Below, piece after piece: positions 1 through 8,408 of a stretch of 64,000 nucleotides of DNA. The notes beneath the pieces are model-generated. The model made no database searches. It was given only the letters and a program-made list of their open reading frames with translations, and was not told where the DNA came from. Position 1 is the stretch's first letter, and each line of letters starts with the position of its first letter. This DNA is from Paenibacillus sp. FSL H7-0737 (GTDB lineage: Bacteria; Bacillota; Bacilli; Paenibacillales; Paenibacillaceae): positions 5,952,001-6,016,000 of the forward strand of contig NZ_CP009279.1 in NCBI RefSeq assembly GCF_000758545.1. Direction: 5' to 3'. Both the position numbers and the translations under genes were made by a program.

Positions 1-173
1 CTCCTTCCAACACTTATATAAGCGAATACTTATATTGTAATGAACTAGACATTTAGAAGCAAGACTTTTATGTACTCGCTTCTCTTAATTGTTCTCAGAG
101 TTTATATTTTGATTCAGTCCGTTAACTATTCATATGACTTAATATTACGTTTAAATCTGTCAGATCATATTTA

Positions 174-209
174 TAAAAAAAGACCGACAGCTCTCTCGCG
201 AGAACTATC
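174..209 (-). terminator. Rho-independent terminator of the ABC/two-component operon
   Basis: Read on the minus strand, a 10-bp stem (two G-U pairs allowed) closed by a GCGA tetraloop is followed by TCTTTTTTT. It lies about 40 bases beyond the histidine kinase stop codon, so it most likely ends the 4231-248 operon. Bases 1-173 show no other feature I can support. Confidence 0.8.
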
Positions 210-247
210 AGCCTTATCTATTTCTATGGACTTGTTTAGTATGTGGT

Positions 248-1573
248 TTAGGTTCTAGGAATCGTTACAACAAACTGGGTTCCTTCTCCAACTTTACTCT
301 CCACATCAATATTACAATCATGTATTTTTAGAATCTTCATCACAATGGAAAGTCCAAGTCCATTCCCTTTAAGAGCGCTGCTACGCGCTTTCTCCACCAT
401 ATAAAATCGATCAAAGATAAGCGGAAGTGCTTCCTCAGGAATGCCTTTACCAGAATCTTTGATATATACCTTCACAAATTGCGCGTTCATCTCAATTTCA
501 ACATGAATGGTACCGTCTTGCCCCGTATATTTTATAGCATTATTTATTAAGTTCTGCCAGACCTGATCAAATAAATCTTTATCCACCGTGATCTCGCAAG
601 GCAATAAATCCAATTCAATCATAATATCTTTCCGTGCCCACTGTGGTTCCGCTAATACGATCGTTCTTCTTAATTGTTCGTCTAATTGGAATGTGGTGGG
701 ATTAACCGGATGGTGCTCCGAATCGAGTGAGGCTAATCGGAGCAGATTATCACTAAGCCTAGATAGGCGTAAGGTTTCCTCATAGATAATATCCAGATGC
801 TCTTTTTGCTCTTCTAATGGAATGACACCGTCTTGCAGCGCTCTTGTAAATCCTCTAATCGATGTAAGTGGTGACTGCATTTCATGAGAAACATTGCTGA
901 CAAAATCATCACGAACTGAGTCCATTTTCTGCAGCTCACTTGCCATACGATTAAAGCTCTCCATCAGTTCACCAAATTCATCTTTATTACGATAAGTCAA
1001 TCGGACAGATAAATTGCCTGACGCCATTTCCTTCGCTGCAACAGTTAGCTTCTTAATAGGCTTCACAATATACCTAGACATGAACAAGATAAGCAAGCTT
1101 CCGATGATTAGTACAGCTAATAGTGTAAACAGAAGCGTAATTCTCAAGCCTCTTACAGTCGATGAAAAATCAATCTTAATAATGAAAGCACCTTTTCCAT
1201 CATCTATCTTAGGAACCCCTACGATAGCAAGTCCACCCCTACCCGATAGAAAGACCGCATCGGTTGTGTTGGAATTGAATAAGATAGCAACTTTCTCCTT
1301 GTCTACAGAAAAAACAGATTCACTTGGCTCATTAACAACCGCTATATCTATACCAAATCGATTAAGCAGATCTGCAAATGCGTTTACTTTTTCCGGATCA
1401 TCTATTAGATTTGTCACCTTTGCTATATCTTTAGCAATATTAATAAACATATGGTTTGGGGTATTATTTTTTTCTGAAAACTGCATAAAAAGAAAAAAGG
1501 AAATAATTAAACTGACTAAAACAATACCAATGAACGTAACGACGATTCGAAGACGCAGGCTTTTTCTCACCAT
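248..1573 (-). CDS. HAMP-domain sensor histidine kinase
   Basis: This 441-residue membrane histidine kinase senses a signal at the cell surface and phosphorylates the response regulator encoded just upstream. A first membrane helix (about 11-30) and a second (about 145-165) flank an extracytoplasmic domain of about 115 residues. A HAMP linker (about 166-220), a DHp helix with the phosphorylated His230 in SHEMQSPL, and a HATPase domain with N (NLINNAIKY), G1 (DSGKGI) and G2 (GNGLGLSI) boxes follow. The start codon directly follows the stop of the regulator gene, so the two are co-transcribed. The linked gene 2270-4231 encodes a MacB/FtsX-like ABC transporter, suggesting an envelope-stress or toxic-peptide response. 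The ligand is unknown. Confidence 0.93.
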   Translation of the reverse strand: MVRKSLRLRIVVTFIGIVLVSLIISFFLFMQFSEKNNTPNHMFINIAKDIAKVTNLIDDPEKVNAFADLLNRFGIDIAVVNEPSESVFSVDKEKVAILFNSNTTDAVFLSGRGGLAIVGVPKIDDGKGAFIIKIDFSSTVRGLRITLLFTLLAVLIIGSLLILFMSRYIVKPIKKLTVAAKEMASGNLSVRLTYRNKDEFGELMESFNRMASELQKMDSVRDDFVSNVSHEMQSPLTSIRGFTRALQDGVIPLEEQKEHLDIIYEETLRLSRLSDNLLRLASLDSEHHPVNPTTFQLDEQLRRTIVLAEPQWARKDIMIELDLLPCEITVDKDLFDQVWQNLINNAIKYTGQDGTIHVEIEMNAQFVKVYIKDSGKGIPEEALPLIFDRFYMVEKARSSALKGNGLGLSIVMKILKIHDCNIDVESKVGEGTQFVVTIPRT

Positions 1574-2242
1574 CTAGGCTAGCTCCAGACGATAACCAAG
1601 TCCTCTTACTGTAGAAATGATGAACTGAGGGATGGGTTCAAGACGTTCTCTCAAGCGTTTGATATGCACATCAACCGTCCGCTCATCGCCTTCATAATCC
1701 ATTCCCCATATATTCTCTATTAGCTGAGTGCGGGTGAATATTTGCCTTGGCGAACCCGCCAAAGCAAATAGCAATTCACATTCCTTCTTTTTCAATTCAA
1801 CCATTTGATCGGCATTAGCGACTGTTAAATTCCCTAGATCAATCGTTACTCCCCCTAATTGAATAACATTCGAAGGGGTTACATGATATCTCTTTAATAA
1901 AGATTTCACACGCAGTACCAATTCAATGGGATCAAACGGCTTTACTAAATAATCGTCTGACCCCGCATTAAATCCTCTGACTTTATCCTTAGACTCTCCT
2001 TTGGCTGTAACCATTAGGATCGGCATATCAATATAAGATCGAATATCTTCTGTCAGTTCAATACCATCGATATGAGGCATCATCACATCCACAATCGCTA
2101 AATCTATTTTTGTATGAGCTAGAATGTCTAATGCTATTTGACCATCTTCCGCTTCCACTACGGAAAACTGATCTTTTTCAAGATATAATCGTATTAATTT
2201 GCGGATATGGGAATCATCATCAACCACTAGAATTGTGCTCAT
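1574..2242 (-). CDS. OmpR/PhoB-family response regulator
   Basis: This is a 222-residue DNA-binding response regulator. The receiver domain (about 1-115) begins with the acidic cluster VVDDDS, carries the phospho-acceptor Asp in AIVDVMMPHIDG near residue 52, and the conserved Lys in LVKPFDP. A winged-helix DNA-binding domain (about 125-220) ends with the usual VDVHIKRLRERL and VRGLGYRLE motifs. It has a good ribosome binding site (GGAAAGGAAA). It sits between the transporter gene and its kinase. OmpR-family regulators bind tandem direct repeats, and such a repeat overlaps the candidate promoter of this operon (4287-4321), so autoregulation is likely. Confidence 0.94.
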   Translation of the reverse strand: MSTILVVDDDSHIRKLIRLYLEKDQFSVVEAEDGQIALDILAHTKIDLAIVDVMMPHIDGIELTEDIRSYIDMPILMVTAKGESKDKVRGFNAGSDDYLVKPFDPIELVLRVKSLLKRYHVTPSNVIQLGGVTIDLGNLTVANADQMVELKKKECELLFALAGSPRQIFTRTQLIENIWGMDYEGDERTVDVHIKRLRERLEPIPQFIISTVRGLGYRLELA

Positions 2243-2269
2243 ACATCAATTTCCTTTCCAACATTGTAT

Positions 2270-4231
2270 TTATTCGTATCGCAGAGATTCCATTGGATCG
2301 AGCTTGGCAGCCTTCGATGAAGGCATCAAACCAGCGACAATACTAATCCCTGTACTTACAACTAATCCGAATACGATATAAGATCCAGATAAGTTAATAA
2401 GCTTTACGCCAAAAGCATTTTCCAAAAGTATATTTAAACCAAAGCTAATGATAGCTGCAAAGATTATTGCGAAGACACCACTAAATATACCCAATAATGC
2501 GGATTCGGAAAAGAATATTCGCTTGATATCTTTCTTTCTTGCTCCAATCGCACGAAGGATCCCAATTTCTTTCGTCCGTTCCACTACACTAATGTAAAGT
2601 ACAACCAATATCATAATCCCTGATACGATGAGCGAAATCCCTGCAATACCAGATAGAACGATCGTAGCCATATCCACATAAGTCGTGATACGCTCCATGA
2701 TTTTTGCCGTTTGGGAGCCCGAGAAGCCCGCATCAACAGCTGCTTTATTAATATCATTCACATATTTCATATCCGTTGCAAAAGCATTAACCTGAATCGG
2801 GCCAATGGTAATCCCTTTATCAGTATACATTTGCTCCAGTGTCTGTGTTGGAATATATCCTGTTGGTGACATTTGCGCTCTTGGATCAGTGGCTTCATAA
2901 ACACCAGAGACCGTGATTTCTTTTTCCAATGTTATCGGTTTATGTTGAGCATCCATTTCATTAATATACAGATGAATAGACTTCCCTACCATAGCATTCG
3001 GTTGGTCATTTCCACTTAATTGACTCGCTATTTTCGTTGGTAATAATACTTCATTTTCTTTCGGTAAAGCCCCTGCTTTAATCGTCGCTTTATCAAATGT
3101 ATCGTTTAAGGTGGTTAATTGTGTAAGACTACTCGTTTGTTCCCCAAAAACCGTGGTAGATTTGCCTGTAATGGTTGTTATGGTCTCTACATGATCTACA
3201 TTTGGAAGGTTACGAATCGTCTCAACATCGGCCTTTGTAAACGTAACGCCGGGTAACATCATCGCTTCTGGGTCCTTCATGTCTTTGGCTTCTGGATTTG
3301 GCTTAGTGATATCTACCAGCAAAGGGTCCATACTTGAATTAATTTCATTATTAATATAGCTAGTGATCCCATTTCCTAAGGAAAGCATCAAGAGTACACT
3401 TAAAATACCTATCGATCCACCCAATGCTACCAATACATTACGTTTGGCGTTAAGCTTCATATTTTGAAGGGCCATTTTGAAAGAAGCCATTAAGCTGAGA
3501 TTTCGGGCCGAACCATCTCCCCCATCATAGGTAGCCATGGAACGTTCCTTCAAATGAATATCGTCTTTCACCAATCCCTCTTCAAGCTTAACGATACGGC
3601 TACCGTAATCAGCTACTTTCTGCGAGTGGGTCACGGTAATGACCAAGATTCCTCTTTTCGCTATGCTGTCCAACAAAACTAAGATTTGATCACCTGTATC
3701 CTTATCCAGCGCACCCGTAGGTTCATCTGCCAGTATAATATCTGGATTGTTCGACAATGCGCGTGCGATGGATACCCGTTGCTTCTGTCCACCGGACAGT
3801 TGATTCGGACGTTTTTTCAGATGATCCTTTAATCCTACCTCCGTCAAAATCTCTATAGCACGCTTATTACGTTCCTTCTCGCTTGTATTCGTCATCTGCA
3901 TCGCAACCGTAACATTTTCCAAGACTGATAAGTGTGGAATCAGATTGAAGTTTTGAAATACGAAGCCGATGTTGTTCTTGCGATAATCATCCATTTCCTT
4001 TTCGGTCATCTTGCTTAGATTCTTCCCGCGAACAAGGACATCGCCCTCATAATCAGAGTCCATTCCACCAATGATATTCATTAGTGTGGACTTACCGCAA
4101 CCAGACTCACCGAGTATGGAGACAAATTCACCTGTCTCAAAGCTTAAATTCACATCATGGAGTACTGGAACCTTTTCCTTACCATACAAAGTATACGATT
4201 TTTTAACATTCTTAACCTCTAATATGTTCAT
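2270..4231 (-). CDS. MacB/FtsX-like ABC transporter, fused ATPase and permease
   Basis: This 653-residue fusion joins an ABC ATPase (about 1-230) to an FtsX/MacB-type permease. The ATPase shows Walker A (GESGCGKST), the signature LSGGQKQRVSIARA and Walker B (ILADEPTGALD). The permease has one membrane helix near residue 275, a large extracytoplasmic domain of about 240 residues and three C-terminal helices. I chose the ATG at 4231 because AGGAGAGGAAGAG stands just upstream. The longer open frame to 4360 begins inside the putative promoter. MacB-like proteins act as mechanotransmitters that expel peptides or lipids from the membrane. The linked two-component genes suggest inducible resistance. 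The substrate cannot be read from sequence. Confidence 0.9.
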   Translation of the reverse strand: MNILEVKNVKKSYTLYGKEKVPVLHDVNLSFETGEFVSILGESGCGKSTLMNIIGGMDSDYEGDVLVRGKNLSKMTEKEMDDYRKNNIGFVFQNFNLIPHLSVLENVTVAMQMTNTSEKERNKRAIEILTEVGLKDHLKKRPNQLSGGQKQRVSIARALSNNPDIILADEPTGALDKDTGDQILVLLDSIAKRGILVITVTHSQKVADYGSRIVKLEEGLVKDDIHLKERSMATYDGGDGSARNLSLMASFKMALQNMKLNAKRNVLVALGGSIGILSVLLMLSLGNGITSYINNEINSSMDPLLVDITKPNPEAKDMKDPEAMMLPGVTFTKADVETIRNLPNVDHVETITTITGKSTTVFGEQTSSLTQLTTLNDTFDKATIKAGALPKENEVLLPTKIASQLSGNDQPNAMVGKSIHLYINEMDAQHKPITLEKEITVSGVYEATDPRAQMSPTGYIPTQTLEQMYTDKGITIGPIQVNAFATDMKYVNDINKAAVDAGFSGSQTAKIMERITTYVDMATIVLSGIAGISLIVSGIMILVVLYISVVERTKEIGILRAIGARKKDIKRIFFSESALLGIFSGVFAIIFAAIISFGLNILLENAFGVKLINLSGSYIVFGLVVSTGISIVAGLMPSSKAAKLDPMESLRYE

Positions 4232-4286
4232 TCCGATCTCTTCCTCTCCTGGGTCACGATCTTTATCTCTTCCTTTGATGTTTCCT

Positions 4287-4321
4287 ATCCTAACAAATTT
4301 ATGTGAACTGATAATGAACTG
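4287..4321 (-). promoter_or_regulatory. Candidate promoter with tandem regulator repeats for the ABC/two-component operon
   Basis: On the minus strand, TTATCA (4309-4314) and TAGGAT (4287-4292) are 16 bases apart and could be the -35 and -10 elements. Two exact copies of CAGTTCA (plus strand TGAACTG at 4304-4310 and 4315-4321), 11 bases apart, overlap the -35. Direct repeats at one-turn spacing are typical of OmpR-family binding sites. Confidence 0.45.
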
Positions 4322-4343
4322 AAAACTTTCATGATTTGCATAT

Positions 4344-4373
4344 AAAAAAACAACCTTCAATAACTGAGGTTGT
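4344..4373 (-). terminator. Terminator downstream of the DinB-family gene
   Basis: The stem ACAACCT/AGGTTGT (4350-4356 with 4367-4373) is followed on the minus strand by seven T residues. It lies about 55 bases after the DinB-family stop codon. Confidence 0.75.
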
Positions 4374-4426
4374 CTTGTCCCGCGTAATATGATTCTGCAT
4401 GAACAGCAATCATGCTCCTTCTTTCT

Positions 4427-4954
4427 TTAAGCTAGCGCTCTTTTTCGTATCAATCTAATTTGGCCTCTGTGATTAATTTCATCTTCGAATACATGAAACC
4501 ACATGAAGTAGTAATTCGCCTGTTTGTTATGCCAGAATTCCTCTTCTGTATATAACCAGTCATCATCGACGGTTGCGAACCATTCATATGTTTTTTCCCT
4601 TACTTCATTTAAACGGTCTAAATAATAGCTAAGATCATGTCCTTTAATCATCGCCCTGCCTTCATCCCCTAAGTTCAGTGCCGGCCCCCATATCGCTAAC
4701 TCTTCTTCGGATAAGTCTCTTCCCTCAAATGTCGCAACTTGATACGCATACTCTACAGCAGCGTAATGTAATAATAATGCTCCTATAGAGTTGCTCTCCG
4801 AATCCAATAAATAGTCAAGCTGCTCTACACTTAAGTCTTTAACTGCCGCTAATGTGGTATGTCTTGCATAATTCATCATGGATAAAAGGCGACTAATTTG
4901 CGGCGGATAACCGGGGATATCTGTGATCAAATATATTTTGTCCATGTCTATCAT
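4427..4954 (-). CDS. DinB-superfamily protein
   Basis: This 175-residue protein fits the DinB/YfiT four-helix-bundle superfamily. The pattern is helical throughout, with His residues at the expected metal-binding places: HYAAVEY near residue 63 and the C-terminal HVFEDEINHRGQIRLIRKR. Members of the superfamily include thiol-dependent metalloenzymes, but most have no known reaction, and none can be assigned here. The start has an AAGGAG-like site ten bases upstream. I see no terminator between comA (ending at 5044) and this gene, so it may be read from the com promoter. Confidence 0.8.
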   Translation of the reverse strand: MIDMDKIYLITDIPGYPPQISRLLSMMNYARHTTLAAVKDLSVEQLDYLLDSESNSIGALLLHYAAVEYAYQVATFEGRDLSEEELAIWGPALNLGDEGRAMIKGHDLSYYLDRLNEVREKTYEWFATVDDDWLYTEEEFWHNKQANYYFMWFHVFEDEINHRGQIRLIRKRALA

Positions 4955-5043
4955 AATGAGTGCTCTCCTTCATGTTTTGGAAATGTAAATAGGCTTATCT
5001 GAATGGCTCTGAAGCTTTGATTACAGGTAATGACACACAAAAA

Positions 5044-5700
5044 TCAAAATTGCTCCGATCTAACAAGTCCGAGCCGCTTTCCCTCTACAATTGCTTCGGA
5101 TCTGGAATGTACACTCAGCTTCTCAAAGATTCTCGTCAGGTTATACTCCACAGTTCTTTGTGACATTAAGAGCTTGCTGGCTATGTCCTTATTGCTTTTT
5201 CCACTGGCTACTTCCTGGAGTATTTCCTGTTCCCTTTGATTAATGGACACTTCTTCAATTAACTGATTATCACGATTGCCCGATATTTTAATATCATTTC
5301 TTCGAAGCTGTTTGAGTAAAGAAACCGGTATGACAGCCTCATTCCTCAGAGCGCAGCGTATCGTATTTAATAATTGTTCTCTGGATGCAGTCTTAGAGAT
5401 AAATCCTGTAACCCCTGACTCCATCAACAGGTTATAATGTGCACTGATTTCATATCCGGTATAAATCACCACTTTTGATTCAGGATCAAGCTGAACAGCT
5501 CTTTTGGTGAATTCCAGTCCGCTGATCGTAGGCATGTTAAGATCGCATAAGATCACGTCAAATTCTTGCTTCTCCAGCATATCGAAAGCTTCTATTGCTG
5601 ACAAAACAAAGGTAACCTCCATATCAGCATCCTGCTCAATCATATTTTTAGTCCCTTCTCCTACTGAAGGATGATCATCAACCAACAAGATACGTATCAT
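5044..5700 (-). CDS. comA: ComA-like NarL-family response regulator
   Basis: This 218-residue regulator matches B. subtilis ComA (about 214 residues) in length, architecture and position. The receiver domain opens with LLVDDHPSVGEGTK, has the phospho-acceptor Asp near residue 53 in LCDLNMP, and contains VVIYTGYE and the conserved Lys in FISKTAS. The C-terminal LuxR-type helix-turn-helix includes REQEILQEVASG and SQRTVEYNLTRIFEKL. I chose the ATG at 5700 because AGGAGG lies eight bases upstream; the longer frame to 5733 would put this site inside the gene. It overlaps the end of comP by 23 bases, so translation is probably coupled. In B. subtilis, phosphorylated ComA activates srfA; here the neighbouring NRPS/PKS operon is the obvious candidate target. 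Confidence 0.9.
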   Translation of the reverse strand: MIRILLVDDHPSVGEGTKNMIEQDADMEVTFVLSAIEAFDMLEKQEFDVILCDLNMPTISGLEFTKRAVQLDPESKVVIYTGYEISAHYNLLMESGVTGFISKTASREQLLNTIRCALRNEAVIPVSLLKQLRRNDIKISGNRDNQLIEEVSINQREQEILQEVASGKSNKDIASKLLMSQRTVEYNLTRIFEKLSVHSRSEAIVEGKRLGLVRSEQF

Positions 5701-8059
5701 CGTCATCGCCTCCTCTGTTCTTTCCTTCCGCAAAAGCTGTTGTCGGTAAATAAATAATGACCTCCAGCCCTTTACCCTTCTCCGAGTTAAACAGGCACTC
5801 TCCTTCTAAGCTTGCTACACGCTCTTTAATTCCGGACAGACCCATATGCTGAAAAGATTCTTTAATATCTAAGATATTCATGCCTACTCCATCATCCTTG
5901 TAACGGAAATAGAGTTGCTCTTGCTGGTCAAGCTCAATCTCAATCTGATTCGCTTTGGCGTGCTTTCCGGCATTTCTCAGAAGTTCCTGTACAATTCGAT
6001 AAAGGGCAATCACTAGATCTTCGCTTAGCGCCCCTATTGGGCTTGATTTAAAGGTAATAATATAATTGGACTGTAACTGAGCATATTCAAACAAAATTTC
6101 TAGTGCCTTGACGATTCCAGTCTCTCTTAGTAGTGGCGGGCGTAGCTCATTGCAGGTCTCACGAATTTGATGGATAACATCTAATAAACCTTCTTTAATT
6201 TGAAGCAACTCAGGTAGGATTTCATTGGGAATAACATGATCCGAGATTAGCGTTTCAAGTCTACGAAGCCAAATGAGTTGATCCTGAAGCGCAGAATCAT
6301 GTAAATCCGCCGCCAGCTTTCTTCGTTCATTCTCAGATAGGTTAAAGATCAGACGAAGAACCCATGGTGCCGCATGTTGATCTTTTTTCATTTCAGCTTC
6401 AAGGTCTTCAATCAGACCTTCTATCAGATATAAATTCTCATAGACAATGCTTGCATAGTTTGCAATGGTATTTAACCAATTTAGTTCATCTGTATTAAAC
6501 TTGGTGTGATTCTTCTTATGATCAATCCATAAAAGGTGGAATTTCTTTTTGTGACGACCGATTACGAGTGCTATCCCCTGCTGAAGCTGGACTACTTCGC
6601 CTACTTTAAGAACTGGAGATATCGAAACAAATTGTATATTGATCTCTTGTTCCGAATTGTCCACGATTTGTGCGAGATTACTCAAATCCTCATCTATCTC
6701 AAAAAAAGCCGACCGATTAACCGGTAGAATCTCATTGATTTCCTTGTAAAGTGCAGCCTCCAAATCAGATCGCTTCATCACTTTGGAAATTTGCTTGGAG
6801 AATCTCTCCAGACTGCCTTGATAATGATAAAGTTCACGAAAAAGCCTAGGTCGGAAATAATAATCTATTTTCTCCTTGAAAAATAAGAAGGCCGTAATCG
6901 ATAAATAAACCACCAAGAACATCTGAACCCATTTGATCCAATCATATTCTTGCCTACTCTGTATGATCGCAAGTACAGCTACAATCATTAGTGCTGGAAG
7001 AAAGGCAATTAACAGATAATATTTAAAGCGATTAAAAGCAAAATCAATATCAAATAGTTGTTTAGCAGTTAGCAGATAAAAATAGGTAACCGGCATCAAA
7101 AATAAGAAGATCGTGGTGACCTCGAAAGGAATCAAGCTAACCCCAAAAACAATGGGTACAGCAGAGAAGAGAACAAACGGTGTAAACGCAAGAACGTGTC
7201 CGGTAAGCATAATTTTGAACATAGATTTAAATGCTGATTTCCGATTATTGATATATAGAGATAACAGCTTAAATATGCTGTATAGGATGCCAACCACAAA
7301 GAACCCGATAACAAACAGACGCATAAAGGAATATAAAGATCTATCCCACGAATATATGACTAAACTAAAGGTTGTAAGTATACTTAGAAGAATGACTAAT
7401 CCATAGTATACCTTGAGTAGAAAAGTAGATATAAATTGGATATTAAACCGCTTCAGATAAACTTGGAGAAAGTGGATAAACACCACCGGAATTAAAGGCA
7501 GCATACAACTTAAAGTGATCCTACCGATGAGATCTGATCTGCTTGAGGCATAACCCGCAAAGTAAGTTACGCTCACCATCAAAAAAAATAAAATTAACAA
7601 TTCAGCCGAACGTTCTCCTGCCCTTTTGCGATACAAAAAGAGACTTAATATCATTAGAAAAAGTAACGTTACTCCAGGGACTACAAGCTGTGTAAACTTG
7701 TGATAAAGTGAATACTCATTCTTTATATTGACATGCATATGAATGGAGTTTCCTTCGTTTGAGGTGCGGATAATATCCACTGATTGGACCTGCGCCAGGA
7801 CATTATACCGCACCACTTTATCCGCTAGTTCGACGTCTACACCATTGACCTGAACTATGATATCTCCTAATCGTAAATTCTGTTTATAGCCTTCCTCAGA
7901 CGCGCTGATTTCAGAGATAACATATTGTCCCTCTGTATTCTTCTCTATTCCCACTCCGAGCAGTACATTAGAGTATATTACTTGTACAGAGTGAATCAAA
8001 AGAAAAGAAAACAAACAAATCAATCCCGCTATGATGTAATTACGAATTTTAGCTGACAT
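5678..8059 (-). CDS. comP: ComP-like pheromone receptor histidine kinase
   Basis: This 793-residue kinase has the ComP layout. After an N-terminal membrane helix (about 8-30) comes an extracytoplasmic PDZ-like segment (about 35-100) containing LRLGDIIVQVNGVDV. A bundle of roughly eight further membrane helices extends to about 400, then a cytoplasmic linker, a HisKA_3 domain with the phospho-His near 587 (ADLHDSALQDQ), and a HATPase domain (LLRNAGKHAK, DDGVGMN, GLSGIKERV). HisKA_3 kinases pair with NarL-type regulators, and comA overlaps its 3' end. In B. subtilis, ComP binds the isoprenylated ComX peptide outside the cell. The adjacent pheromone gene makes the same role very likely here; specificity should differ because receptor N-termini co-vary with ComX. 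Confidence 0.9.
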   Translation of the reverse strand: MSAKIRNYIIAGLICLFSFLLIHSVQVIYSNVLLGVGIEKNTEGQYVISEISASEEGYKQNLRLGDIIVQVNGVDVELADKVVRYNVLAQVQSVDIIRTSNEGNSIHMHVNIKNEYSLYHKFTQLVVPGVTLLFLMILSLFLYRKRAGERSAELLILFFLMVSVTYFAGYASSRSDLIGRITLSCMLPLIPVVFIHFLQVYLKRFNIQFISTFLLKVYYGLVILLSILTTFSLVIYSWDRSLYSFMRLFVIGFFVVGILYSIFKLLSLYINNRKSAFKSMFKIMLTGHVLAFTPFVLFSAVPIVFGVSLIPFEVTTIFLFLMPVTYFYLLTAKQLFDIDFAFNRFKYYLLIAFLPALMIVAVLAIIQSRQEYDWIKWVQMFLVVYLSITAFLFFKEKIDYYFRPRLFRELYHYQGSLERFSKQISKVMKRSDLEAALYKEINEILPVNRSAFFEIDEDLSNLAQIVDNSEQEINIQFVSISPVLKVGEVVQLQQGIALVIGRHKKKFHLLWIDHKKNHTKFNTDELNWLNTIANYASIVYENLYLIEGLIEDLEAEMKKDQHAAPWVLRLIFNLSENERRKLAADLHDSALQDQLIWLRRLETLISDHVIPNEILPELLQIKEGLLDVIHQIRETCNELRPPLLRETGIVKALEILFEYAQLQSNYIITFKSSPIGALSEDLVIALYRIVQELLRNAGKHAKANQIEIELDQQEQLYFRYKDDGVGMNILDIKESFQHMGLSGIKERVASLEGECLFNSEKGKGLEVIIYLPTTAFAEGKNRGGDDDDTYLVG

Positions 8060-8088
8060 TTGAGGTCCCCCGAATTGATCTTAATGTT

Positions 8089-8262
8089 TTAGAACCAGGC
8101 ATCCGTTATGAATTCATCACTCTTACTATTCTTACGAAGAAATGTATCCTTTAAAGCTAGCTGCTCAGCAGCTGGCATACCAGCAAGTTGCAGTTTTCCC
8201 GACAGAAGCTCATTAACCTTCATTGGCTCTTCTAACAAAACTTGGATCCATTCTTTCAACAT
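8089..8262 (-). CDS. comX: ComX pheromone precursor, 57 residues
   Basis: This small gene encodes a 57-residue peptide that starts MLKEWIQVLLEEPMKV and ends KSDEFITDAWF. ComX precursors are 50-75 residues long, have a short amphipathic N-terminal part, and end in a 5-10 residue pheromone with one Trp that ComQ modifies with an isoprenyl group. Here a Trp stands next to last, and the only other Trp is at position 5. Identification rests on four points: location exactly between comQ and comP, length, the C-terminal Trp, and a strong ribosome binding site (GGGAGG eight bases before the ATG). It has its own candidate promoter and ComA-like half-sites upstream. The cleavage point is not visible. 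Gene callers with a 60-residue cutoff would miss it. Confidence 0.88.
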   Translation of the reverse strand: MLKEWIQVLLEEPMKVNELLSGKLQLAGMPAAEQLALKDTFLRKNSKSDEFITDAWF

Positions 8263-8294
8263 TGTTAATTCCTCCCTTTTTTCTTCTTGCTCTC

Positions 8295-8385
8295 AATATA
8301 TCAATAGAAATAGGGATGTAAAACGACAATGTGATTGATATTTACCGCAGTTTTTAATTGCGGTTACACTTGCGTGGACTTGCGG
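8295..8385 (-). promoter_or_regulatory. comX promoter with ComA-like half-sites
   Basis: On the minus strand, TTTACA (8317-8322) and TATATT (8295-8300) are 16 bases apart. Upstream lie CCGCAA (8380-8385), ACGCAA (8370-8375), CCGCAA (8358-8363) and an opposing CTGCGG (8345-8350). B. subtilis ComA boxes are TTGCGG-N4-CCGCAA. Half-site sequence matches, but the order and spacing differ, so this is an inferred operator. It would give comX an autoregulated promoter separate from comQ. Confidence 0.45.
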
Positions 8386-8408
8386 TCTCGGTGAGGAAGC
8401 TTGTGTAA

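Noticed and set aside
70..258. 62-residue plus-strand frame at the left edge
   Set aside because: There is no ribosome binding site, it overlaps a minus-strand terminator, and the composition is not protein-like.
1014..1577. 187-residue plus-strand open frame over the histidine kinase gene
   Set aside because: It lies antisense to a well-supported HAMP kinase, has no ribosome binding site and no recognisable domain.
8108..8338. 76-residue plus-strand frame across comX
   Set aside because: It is antisense to comX, which has the correct size, position, ribosome binding site and C-terminal Trp.
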